This document shows positions 47,894 through 57,600 of a DNA stretch of 64,000 nt, one piece after another. Below the pieces are notes generated by a model. The model was not told the origin of the DNA. It did no database searches and saw nothing but the letters and a program-made list of their open reading frames with translations. Both the position numbers and the translations under genes were made by a program. The stretch comes from Prorocentrum cordatum (Eukaryota > Sar > Dinophyceae > Prorocentrales > Prorocentraceae), in assembly GCA_963575745.1 (NCBI GenBank), contig CAUYUJ010012636.1:184536-248535 (forward strand). The letters run 5' to 3'. How positions within the stretch are numbered: the first letter of the stretch is position 1; each line of letters begins with the position of its first letter.

Positions 47894-48961
47894 ACCAATC
47901 AGAAAAGTGCATCTAGATCTCATTGCACTTCGGCGCACACAAGGCAGTGGTGACAGCCAATCGAATATCCGTTTCGCCGGGCGCGCCAACGTTGACACTT
48001 CAACTGACAGATCTGACATCGAGATATAGTCTGCTTCGAGTGGGAAGCATGCATATTGTCCTGTGTTCTGGCTAGAGGGGATTCTGGTTGTGCCAGCCGC
48101 TGCCGCTTCAATTCGCCCTCCCACCGCCTTGACCCTTTACCCCCATCTCCCGACCTCCTCTTCCCAATCTGCTCATAGCTGGGGCCCCCGGCGAACGTGA
48201 ATGTGCTTCCCCAGCTGTCGTTGCGGGGGCCAGCGGAGCAGCGTCGGCTTCCTGGATGAGATCGTTCAGTACGTGAAGGTAGACGGCCCATCCTGCGATC
48301 AACGGTGATCCGAGGGGGACGAGGAGGGGGAGGAAGGGGGGAGCGGGAGATGGCGAAGAAAGAAGTCCGAGAGAGGAGCAAGGACGGGGAGGATGGAGGA
48401 TCTGATGGAGAGGGAAGGAGAACGAGGGATGAGTAGCCCTGTACGAATCCTGAGAACCTCCGATGTAAAACCCCCATAAAACAGCAACATCAAAAAGCCT
48501 CCTGATCCGTGTCGTTCCTCTTCCCCTCTCTACTCATCGATCTAAAAGTTCGTCGCCCGAACACACTCGGCCACCGAACGGGCCCAGGATCACCCCTACT
48601 CCCACCAGGGTCTCGAATCTTGGTCCGCCCGCGATCATTCCTCCTCGTTCGACGGCTCGAAGACGTGCCCATGATAACGGGTGACATCACGGCCGATTCG
48701 ACGCCGCTGATGAGGGTGCGCCCAACTCCCTGGGCCGATGCATCTTCCCTGCTGCGAATGGACTGGCGATGGCACGTGAGAGCGACCGTACAGCAGGCAG
48801 TCTCAGTGCAACGCAGTCGCCACCATCGCCAGCCAGCCGCCAACGAACACAACGATAGCAGAACCACCAGTCCACATCCTCATCCGCCGCAGACCCCCGC
48901 CCTCCAAAACCCAAGCGCTTCCAGTCGACACCTTCCTCGAGGCCGATGATCTCACACCCGG
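47894..48961. other. Unique DNA, possible minus-strand exons
   Basis: Minus frames near 48300-48180 (GWAVYLHVLNDLIQEADAAP, or in another frame NDSWGSTFTFAGGPSYEQIG) and near 48945-48900 (CEIIGLEEGVDWKRLG) look protein-like. Splice sites are not resolved, so no exon is called. Confidence 0.35.
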
Positions 48962-49165
48962 TCGTTCTCTGACAGCCCCAGGGCCCAGAACAAACGGGTA
49001 GCAGGCGGCGGAGATGACGAAAGACGGGCCGTCTCCAAGCTCTCGAGCCACCAAGAAGGTCTGGGCCCGCCCGCCCGGCAGTCCCATCAGGATCTGGATG
49101 AGGGACACCGCCAGCATCGCCAAGACGGGGCCCCCAACGGCGCAGGCGTCCCGCATCGGGCCGCC
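48962..49165 (-). CDS. Candidate exon: membrane-protein segment
   Basis: The acceptor on the minus strand is CTCCCTCCCGCCCCTCTGGC then AG|GGCGG, an excellent pyrimidine tract. The frame then gives PVLAMLAVSLIQILMGLPGG (a transmembrane-type helix), QTFLVARELGDGPSFVISAA and CYPFVLGPG. A possible donor is CGACCGG|GTGTGA. Unidentified membrane protein; it could be the same gene as the other minus-strand exons. Confidence 0.5.
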
Positions 49166-49427
49166 CTGCCAGAGGGGCGGGAGGGAGAGCTGGAGGAGAA
49201 GTCGGGAGGTTGTTGTAGCTGTCTAGGCCTGATGACCTCTGGAGACCTGGAGGACCAAGAGGAAGAGAGGGATGCGGAGAAGGCGAAGTAGAATGACGAG
49301 GATGGAGGCGGCGAGGAGGACGATGCCAAAGAGGTGAGGACAGCAAAAAACGAGGAGGATGACCAGGAGCACGAAGAGGAAGAAAAATGGTGGACGAGGA
49401 GAAAAACGAGAGGGACGCGGACTGACT
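49166..49427. other. GAGGA-rich unique DNA
   Basis: Purine-rich plus strand without recognised features. Confidence 0.4.
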
Positions 49428-49596
49428 ACCTACCAAACCACCCCAACCCAACCCGAAGACCCGAATTTGACCCGAATTTCGGGTTGGGGGGGGTACGGGT
49501 TCCATGTGTTTTTTCGACGTTCCCCGACCCCCCCCCACACTGGAAATGAAGGGCAAATTGAGGCCTTCGGGTTGGGTTGGGGTGGTCTGGTAGGTG
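49428..49596. mobile_element. TIR element
   Basis: Inverted termini of about 30-45 bp: CCTACCAAACCACCCCAACC on the left and the inverse of CCTACCAGACCACCCCAACC on the right, then CCAACCCGAAG in both. Non-coding. Confidence 0.8.
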
Positions 49597-50533
49597 GTGA
49601 CGGACGAGGACGGAAGAGGGAGGCGCAAGAGGGAGAGCGAGAAGTCGAGAATCAGAAGAGAGAGAGAGAGAGAGGAACAGCAAAAAATAACGGCAGGGGA
49701 AAAGGGAAGAGCGAAGGCAGAAGGGAGAGGGAGGAGGAAGAGGGGAAGGACGACGTGCGTGCAAAGAAAGGAAGAGCAGGGGAATTGCAGATCCAGCGCC
49801 GACTGCCTTCGCCGCATCCTTCGCCGCATCCTTCGCCGCCCGCGGCCCCCCAACCCCTCCGCCCTTCCCCTCCCCTCCCCCACCCCCTGGCCGCCCACCT
49901 CCCCTCCTCCCGAGCCGCCCACCTCCCCTGCCCTCCCCTTCGCCCTTCCCCTTCGCCCCCCCCCCTCCCCTTCCCCTCCCCTTCCCCTCCCCTCCCCCCC
50001 CGCAGCCGCCCACCTCCCCTGCCTCCGTGTCCCGTGCCGTGTGACGTCGGCCACCCTCGCCAGACCGCAGGTGGCCCCGCCCACGGGCTGCTGCGCACGC
50101 ACCGCCGCCCGCGTCACCGCGCAGGGGGGGGGGGGACTGGGCAGGGGCGCCACAGGCAGGGCCCCGCTCCAGGATCTCGGGCACGGCAGCCCTCCCAGCC
50201 CTCCTCCATCGGCACCCCTCCCCTGGCGACCGACCTCAGTCCTCCCTTACCCTCCTCCCTACCTCCTGCTTCTCATGCCTCCTCTCCCTCCCACCCCATC
50301 CTCCAACTCTCGTCCACCTCCACCGAATCCCGACTGCCCACTCCTCCTACCTCCTCCTCCTCCCCCTCCTCCTTCCTCCCTCTCCTCCTCCCCCTTCTCC
50401 TCCTCCTCCTCCTCCTCCTCCTCCTCCTCCTCCTCCTCCTCCTCGCCCTCCCTCCCTCCCTTCCTCCCTCCCTCCCTCCCCTGGGACAACTTGGTTCGGG
50501 AAGCCGCCCGCGCTTTCGGCGAGCCCTGTGTGC
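49597..50533. repeat. Purine/pyrimidine-rich DNA with CCCT and CCT runs
   Basis: 49640-49760 is GA-rich. 49850-50010 is CCCCT-rich. 50340-50470 is (CCT)n. Long Arg/Glu/Pro frames are composition artefacts. No gene recognised. Confidence 0.6.
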
Positions 50534-50607
50534 CTTGCCACTCTGATACGGCGCCTCCAGCGCGGCCACGAACGCGTACGTGTACAGGTCGCCCTCCCCT
50601 CGAATAG
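50534..50607 (-). CDS. Candidate 74-nt exon, GC donor
   Basis: The acceptor on the minus strand is GTTCCCTCTTCCTTCACTTG then GAG|CT, a good pyrimidine tract. The frame reads IRGEGDLYTYAFVAALEAPY then QSG; the donor is GGCAAG|GCACAC (GC type). Product unknown. Confidence 0.45.
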
Positions 50608-50699
50608 CTCCAAGTGAAGGAAGAGGGAACACAAAAGAGGCTGGGGGGAACGGCAAGGTGAGAGATAGGAGGACCAGCAACAGCAGGATCGCGAGGGGG

Positions 50700-50720
50700 T
50701 CGGGGGGGAAGAGACAGAGA

Positions 50721-50766
<46 letters not shown>

Positions 50767-50785
50767 GAGAGCGAGCGAGAGAGAG

Positions 50786-50818
<33 letters not shown>

Positions 50819-50860
50819 CTAGAACCACGCGCGCGCTTCGCGCGCGCTTAGGTTCTGTCG
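50700..50860. repeat. GA and TA microsatellites plus short GC hairpin
   Basis: (GA)n at 50712-50788, (TA)n at 50789-50818, then a hairpin AGAACCACGCGCGCGC-TTC-GCGCGCGCTTAGGTTCT at about 50821-50856. Confidence 0.9.
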
Positions 50861-51998
50861 AGTCACAGACCCAGGAATCGTGGAACCCCTCTCGGGCCCA
50901 TCTTGGGGCTCTCTTGGGCCGCCTTTGGAGCCTCTTGGGGCGTCCTGGGTCTCTCGTGGGAGCTTCTTGGAGCTCTCTTGGCGCCTCCTGGAGCCTCTTG
51001 GGGCCGAAACCTCGGAATTCTACAGTGGCTTTCTCCCTCTGGGACCCCTCTCGGGCACGCCTTGGGGCTCTCTTAGGCCATTTTGGAGTCCAATTTTGCC
51101 GTCCTGGGCGCCTCGTGAACCGTCTTGGAACTCTCTTGGGGGCCACCTAGGCCGTCTTGGGAGCCTCTTCGGACGTGTTGGACGCGGTGAAAACCCAACA
51201 GGCGACCATGCGAAAAGAATACGTTTTCCCATAGGAATGGGACCATTTTTGCTTTTTGGACCTCTCTTGGGGTGCCTCTCGGAACGTCTTGGGCTGATTT
51301 TGGAAGCCTTTTGGCGCCTCTGGGCGGCGTTTTGGCGCCTCCTGGGATGTGTTGGGCCGGAAGCTCGGAATTCGAGAGTGGCTTTCTCCTTCTGGGACCC
51401 CTCTCGAAGTCGTCTTGGGGTTCTCTTGGGCCGTCTTGGGGCCGTCCTGAGCCACTCGTGCGCAGCCTTGGAGCGCTCCCGGAGGCCTCCTAGGCCGTCT
51501 TGGAGGCCTCTTGGGCCGTCTTGGACGCGGTGAAAGCCCAAGATGCGAACATGCGAAAAATATACGTTTTCCCATAGGAATGGCACGATGTTTGTTTCTT
51601 GGACCTCTCTTGGGGTGCCTCTCGGAAAGTCTTGGGGTGCTTTTGGGAGCCTTGTGGCGCCTCTTGGCGGCATTTTGGCGCCTCCTGGAGCGTCTTGGGC
51701 CAGAAGCTCGGAATTCGAGGTTGGCTTTCTCCGTCTGGGACCCCTCTCGAACTCGTCTTGGGGCTCTCTTGGGCCGTCTTGGGGCCGTCCTGAGCCACTC
51801 GTGCGCAGCCTTGGAGCGCTCCCGGAGGCCTCCTAGGCCGTCTTGGAGGCCTCTTGGGCCGTCTTGGACGCGGTGAAAGCCCAAGATGCGAACATGCGAA
51901 AAATATACGTTTTCCCATAGGAATGGCACGATGTTTGCTTCTTGGGCCTCTCTTGGGCTGCCTCTCGGAGCGTCTTGGAGGCTTCTGGGACCGTCTTG
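50861..51998. repeat. 343-bp tandem repeat, about 3 units
   Basis: The word GACGCGGTGAAA(A/G)CCCAA recurs at 51181, 51524 and 51867, a period of exactly 343 bp, with ATACGTTTTCCCATAGGAAT in each unit. The last two units are almost identical; the first (from about 50861) is diverged. Within a unit, CTCTTGGG(C/G)CGTCTTGG words show it grew from the CCAAGAGG-type repeat. Open minus frames simply follow the unit. Confidence 0.88.
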
Positions 51999-52344
51999 GT
52001 GTCATGACAGGCGTCTTGGAAGGCATCTGGAGCCATCGGAGCGCGTTCCGAAGCCGCCTGCGAACGATCTTGGACGGCGTCCGGCGGTCCGACGAGCCTC
52101 CGGGCCCCCCGGGGCCCATATTTGTGGTCGAGGTCCCGGCCCCGGGCCCCCGGACCCGGTGCGCCATTATATGTATATAGAAACAACAAAAGAGACTGCC
52201 AAACAGACTGTGATCGAGAGGCTTAATGAGCAACAAACGAGGGCGAACGAGATAGAGAGAGAGAGGAGAGAATAATGATAAAGTAAAAACAAGAGAACCG
52301 CCCCATTGGGGGGTCAGGTCCCTGCGACAGTCCCGAACCAGTAG
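51999..52344. other. Unique DNA, no gene recognised
   Basis: GC-rich to 52160, then AT-richer with GAGAGA. No recognisable feature. Confidence 0.4.
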
Positions 52345-52511
52345 TATGGTAGGTAGGTGGTCTGGCTCCAATGGCTGCAATCCACGCGAGGACCCCAGCC
52401 CCAATGTATCAGCAGGTTCTCATGAAAGAACCACGTGTTGAACTTCTGGGGCCGCTGGGACACGTGCAAAGTGAAGTGATTCGTGCTCCCGAGGCCATAC
52501 TGCATCGTAAA
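52345..52511 (-). CDS. Candidate exon, unknown protein
   Basis: The minus frame reads MQYGLGSTNHFTLHVSQRPQ, KFNTWFFHENLLIHWGWGPR and VDCSHWSQTTYLPYYW. It is rich in aromatic residues and unlike any repeat-derived frame. Acceptor TTCTGACAG|TTT or GATGCAG|TAT; possible donor CTACTG|GTTCGG. The longest and most protein-like of the candidate exons. Family not recognised. Confidence 0.5.
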
Positions 52512-53759
52512 CTGTCAGAACCTACGACGCGCTGGCGATCCCGCGGCCACAAGCCCTGGTAAGCTATAGCGAACTCGCGCTCCCCCGGCCACAATCCCTC
52601 ATAATGTTCGATTGGTTCGCGATCCCGAGACCCCAGCACCCGTAAACTACAGCGACCTTCGCGCTCCCCCGGGATCACCCCAGAGTAAAATTCAAGGCGC
52701 CGGCGCTACCAAAGCCACATATGAACAGATGTCGCCCTCTGGCTTGCAACTATGATGGCCTGGTCGCATGAGTTGCCAAAATTATCTCAAAAGGGCCCCA
52801 AGGCCTCCCGCCTGAGGTAACCAAGCCAGAAAACGCACTGGCATCGCGCTACCAGGCGCCGCTTGCACTCCAGATCGGCCGAGATCCCCAAACTAGGCTG
52901 CGCGGCCGATGTTGCGAAAGCAATTCATGGCAAGCCCAAAGCCATGTACATACTTTCGCTTGCCCGCTGAAAGTCGTGTCGCGGATGAAAAGCTTCCCGT
53001 GCTGAGTAGAGCGCTCTCGCCTTAGCGCCGCAGGCATTCGTTTGAAACTAGGTTGCAACAGCTGCACGGATGGAGCGCGGCTCCCTTTCCAGACCGGGGC
53101 GCCCGCTTGAGCCTCCCCACGGGCTGACCCGAAGCCCTCTGCAATGCGTAAAAGCCACACTGACCAAGGGGTGCTCCCTATCAAAACGAGAGCCCTGTGG
53201 GGGGGCGAACCCCCAACGACTCACCGTCAGAAACACGAGCTGTGCACGGCAAGTTCGGGTCGTGACGACTTGGTCGATGGTTTCAGATACCGCGTGGATC
53301 GCCCAACCTTGAGCGATCGCGGCTTCACGATAGCGTAGATTGTTTGATGTCGGCCCACACTGGGCCACTGGCGGCGTTGAACCTGGAACGCCGAGGGCGG
53401 GGTCGCCGCCGCGTCGGCATGACGGGAACCGACCGTACACTGGCTGCATACCTGGAGGACGGCTCCTTTTCGGAGTGGGGACCTCGCCCGACACTCGCTT
53501 GAACTGTTTGCTCCGAGGCCTTGGCATGCCCAACAGTTACTGGGACGGTGCACGACGGCTCGCTCTCAAAGCGAGACTCTGGCACACATGACGCCACCAA
53601 GGGGGGCAACCCCCCTAGTGAAAGGGAATGTGATTTGGGACTTGCGTGAGAGGGGGGGGCTTGGGACGGGATCCTGTGCAACAGCATCGGCATCGCTGAT
53701 TCATCTTGGGCTTCCTCTGGCCATCCTTCTCCTCTTCCTCCTCCTCCTCCTCCTCCTCC

Positions 53760-53791
<32 letters not shown>

Positions 53792-54551
53792 ATCCGTCTC
53801 CCTCCTCCGTCCCCCCCCCACACACACCTCTTCCGCGCCCCTCCCGCATGTGCCTCTCCAGAAACTTTCCTGGGCTGCCCGGCTGCCCGCAGGTGCCGCC
53901 CAAGCACCTTTCCTAGGCAGCCCGCAGGTACGTACAGGCCGAAGGTGCATCCTGAGTACCTTTTCCTGGGCTGCCAGCAGGTACCTCCAAAAATATCCAG
54001 GGCTGTACCTGATCGTGGGCTACGTGCACCGTTCCCCCCCGCCTCCCCTCCTCCGTCTCCTGTCCTCCGCCTCCCCCTCCTCCGCCGCCTTCTCCTCCTC
54101 CTTCTCCTCCTCCTCCTCCTCCTCCTCCTCCTCAACCTTTGCGACCTTTGCGAACAGGCTCCACGTCGCTCGGGCGACGAAGCCTATGCCCTCGCCTGCA
54201 TTGTGCAGACGAGGACGGCACGCGGACAGCGTGCCTGCGCCCGAAGCGCCACGGGGGGACCCCCTCAACCGAAGGCCTCCGGAGGCCGAGGCCGCCAGCG
54301 GCCAGGAACGACAGGAGGCCACGAGGCCCCAGGAACGGCCCCAGGGCGCACGGGGCCGAGGAGGAAGGAAGGGGAGGACGCCGCCAGGGCTCTCAGAGGG
54401 GGGGGGGACGGGCACGGGGCGGGTGAGACAGAGAGGGAGGGGGAAGGAGGGGGCTCATCAAAGGCCTGAGGGAGGGGGGGAAGTTCTCACCCGACCCCTT
54501 CTAGGCGGCGGGCCCGCGGGCCCAGGTGTTAGAAGTCGCCGTTCTCCTCAT
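52512..54551. other. Unique DNA with two CCT arrays
   Basis: 52512-53700 has mixed composition. A minus frame at 53533-53048 (160 codons, e.g. YREAAIAQGWAIHAVSETID and FDREHPLVSVAFTHCRG) is open and protein-like but unrecognised. (CCT)n lies at 53731-53785 and 54086-54134. The rest is G-rich with no gene. The 3' end of LINE-B probably falls between 54100 and 54600. Confidence 0.4.
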
Positions 54552-54571
54552 CCCCCCACTCCTGTGGGGGG
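54552..54571 (-). other. 3'-region hairpin of LINE-B
   Basis: CCCCCCAC-TCCT-GTGGGGGG: an 8-bp perfect stem with a 4-nt loop, 33-52 bp downstream of the ORF2 stop in the minus sense. LINE RTs can recognise 3'-end stem-loops; that role here is inferred. Confidence 0.5.
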
Positions 54572-54603
54572 CGGACAGGGTGGAGTGCGTGTAGGGCTGG
54601 GAG

Positions 54604-57600
54604 CTACCGTAGACCTTGGTCGGGGCGGCGTCCCAGTCGAAGTGCTTGGGTCCATGTTACGGACCGATCCCTATCGACACTTTGTCGGCGTTGGAGCAGT
54701 CCCGAGCCCATTCTCTCGATAACTAGGTTGAACTCGGGTATGGAGTCGATAAGGGAGTCTCCGTGTCGAGCGTTATTCGGCGGCCTAATCACTCTGCAAG
54801 CGATGTTGTTGTTGTAGCAGATGTCCATTGTCTTGATCAGGGCCCTAAGCGTCTGGTTGTGTCGTTCGATAGTCGTAGCCCATCGAGGTTGTAGATCTGG
54901 TCGTCCCCAAGGCCATCGTTGGGTCCTGCAGTGGTAGGCGGCAGTACTCTCTGGGTCGTGAGGGTCGTCCTGCCATGTGATGGTGGGCAGTTGTATGGAT
55001 ACCGCTGAGATGTAGCCTTGGTCAATCTGAGCCTGTGTGAAGTAGGCGATGCTGTCTGGCTGCTCGGTATACTGTTGGTCTGAGGTGAAGAGGTAGACGG
55101 AGTCCGCGATGTGGTCGTCGTTGTTCCGCGGCGTCATGGGGTCGAGGTCGGGCTGGTGTTGGAGGGTCATGTCGGAGATGATGTGGAGTAATGTGGTAGG
55201 TGGTGCGATGGGTGGGCTGTGGGCTGCGGTCGCTGTCGCTACTGAGGCTGGGTGGTCTGGAGTGGGCGGTAGCTGAGGGTATGCATGGGTGGGCGTCGGA
55301 GAGTGGTCGAGTCGTGGGATCAGGTCGACGATGGTCTTGTGGGCTGGTTTGTCGCTAAAGTAGTCGGGTCGACCGCTCAGTCGGTTCTCGGTGATGGCTT
55401 GGCGGTACCGCTCGTTGTTGGCCAGTAGTTGCGCATCGGTGAGTGGTTCCTCAAAGCTTGTGTGCCATGCATACCACGAGCGGCAACATCTGGAAGTGGT
55501 CCGTAGGTGCTTGATGAGCCTGGCGTAGCTGTGGAACTCGGTCGCGCAGCATCGGCAGGCTGTCCCCGTAGCCCAGTGGAGGGGGTGGCTGTGGTCTTTG
55601 TGTTCTCGTCCCATGTGTACAGCCATGCCTTTTTTGGTGCGGGTGGTAATGCCGCATTCGTAGCATATGAACCGTTGATGGTGGTGTGGTGTGTCGTCTT
55701 GCCCGCCAAGCTGTCGTCGTAGGGCGTCGTTTCTGCTGCATCTAGTCGTGTGGTGGACGTACGCCTGTACTGCGGTCTTGACGCATCCCTGGAAGTCGTT
55801 GGGTGAGGCTCTGGCCCATTGGATGATGCTGGCATCGCTGTGGTCGGAGGAGGGCCATCGCTTGTCGCGTAGGTGCAGGCGGAGGAAGTCGAAGTCGGTG
55901 AGGAGGGCGTTGGCCCATGTGCCTTGCCGAGCGTTCTGTGAGTCGAGTAGGGCAAGGAGGGGGGCGGGAGCATGCCGTAGGAGTCGAGGTAGGTAGCGGA
56001 GCCTGGCTGCAGCCTGGTGGGTCTTGAACTCGGGTGTCCCAGTGGTGGCAACTACGTCAGCTGTGGTGAGGTGGTGCTGTGGTGTGTTGGATTTGGGAAG
56101 GTTGGCGGCGAGTCGGTAAGGGCCCTGGAAGCGCGCGTCGATCATCTGCATGTCCTTCACATTGAGCTTGTTCCAGACGTGGTGGTTGAAAGTAAGTGAG
56201 GACGTTGACAACGCGTGCACGAACTTCTGTTTGGCTTTCTGTGTAACGTTCTTGCGCTTGAGGATCTGCTTCTGCATAGGAACCGATGATCCAAGAGTTC
56301 GGTTGATGCGAAGTCGAACCTCAGGGCCCATCGCTCCAGTGGCCGTTATGATTGTGCCCAATGCCTTTTCTTGATTGGTGATGCCGATGCTGATGCCGAG
56401 GTCTGTGAGGTCGATGCTCGTAATGTTGTTCCTGGTGAAGTCTTGGCGCACGGTCTTTGCTCCTTTGCCATAGTGCATGAGGATCGCCTTTGTCTTCGTC
56501 GGATGTGGTCGAAGGCCGTGGGAGTAGGCTGCTCTGCATATGCACCTTGCTGTGGATGTTGTCGCTGCTAGAAGGTCCTGCGGCAGGGGCGTTGAGGTGT
56601 AGTGAGTCAGGTCGTCGACGAATGACATGTTGGTCAGCGTGATTTCTTCGTGTGGCATCGGCGAGAACAAGGGGTTGCGATGGGCTCGGATGCAGTGTCC
56701 GCCGCTGTGGTCGTCTGCGGAGTCGATCTCGTCCTGAATGGCGCGAAGCATCAGCGCGAAGTGCGTGTTGAAGGCAATGTCGGAATATGGCACTCCAGGC
56801 CTTGTGCTCGTCCGTGGGAGCTGGTAGTGGGTGGCGGTCCGTGAGGTCATCCAGTTGCTCGTATGGTGGTCTGCGATCATTGCGCAAAGATGCTGGTCGT
56901 CGATGGTGTCGTCAATGGCGGCGGGTGAGCTGAGTCGTTGGCGTAGGGATGCCCTCATGAAGTCGGGGAGGTCGATGTTGGCGATCAGGTCGTTGAGTTC
57001 GTCTGTCGTAGATGGAAGTGTCATGCAGAACTCGCGGATGACGGAGTGAAAGGCCTCTCGGAGGTCCAGGAAGATGATGCTGCCTGACATTCCTCTGTGC
57101 TGTATGTCGCCAATGAAGGAGAGCGTCGTGTGCGTGACGAAGTCGGTCGACATGTTGGGTCTTGCTCCGCATTGTGTGCTTTCGAGAAGTTCTGGAAGTA
57201 GCCCTTTCATGAGCTGGCGGAGGAAGGAGCTGTGGACCTTTCCGATGGTATTGTTGAGCAGGATGCCGCGGTAGTTCTTCTGCACCTCCAATGATCCCGA
57301 GCCTTTGTGAAAGTGCGTGGACCATCCGCCTTTGAAAGCGATCGGCTCCTTGGATTGGACTTGAGCTTTGACTAGAACTGGATGGAGAAGACGTGCCATC
57401 TCGCGTGGAGCTGCCCTTGACATGTCGTCGGTGAGCTGGTCTGGTCCGCCCCGTCTGCCTCTCTTGGCCGCGGCGAGAATGCTCGTCGCTTGTGAAAGCG
57501 TGATGATGTTGTCGAGGCTGGGCGTCGGCGGTGATGCTGAAGTGCGAGCGTTGTAGTCGGAAGCCACTTGGTCGGCGCTCGCTTTAATAGCGTTCTCGAT

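Noticed and set aside
46801-47953. 362-codon plus-strand frame of His/Thr/Ile
   Set aside because: Pure product of the CATA/CATG array.
50789-50818. TATA box before the 50.8-kb hairpin
   Set aside because: It is a (TA)n microsatellite next to (GA)n with no gene positioned to use it.
51020-52404. Minus-strand Arg/Pro-rich repeat protein
   Set aside because: The frame follows the 343-bp tandem unit and its CCAAGAGG words; indels between units are not frame-preserving in any functional way I can show.
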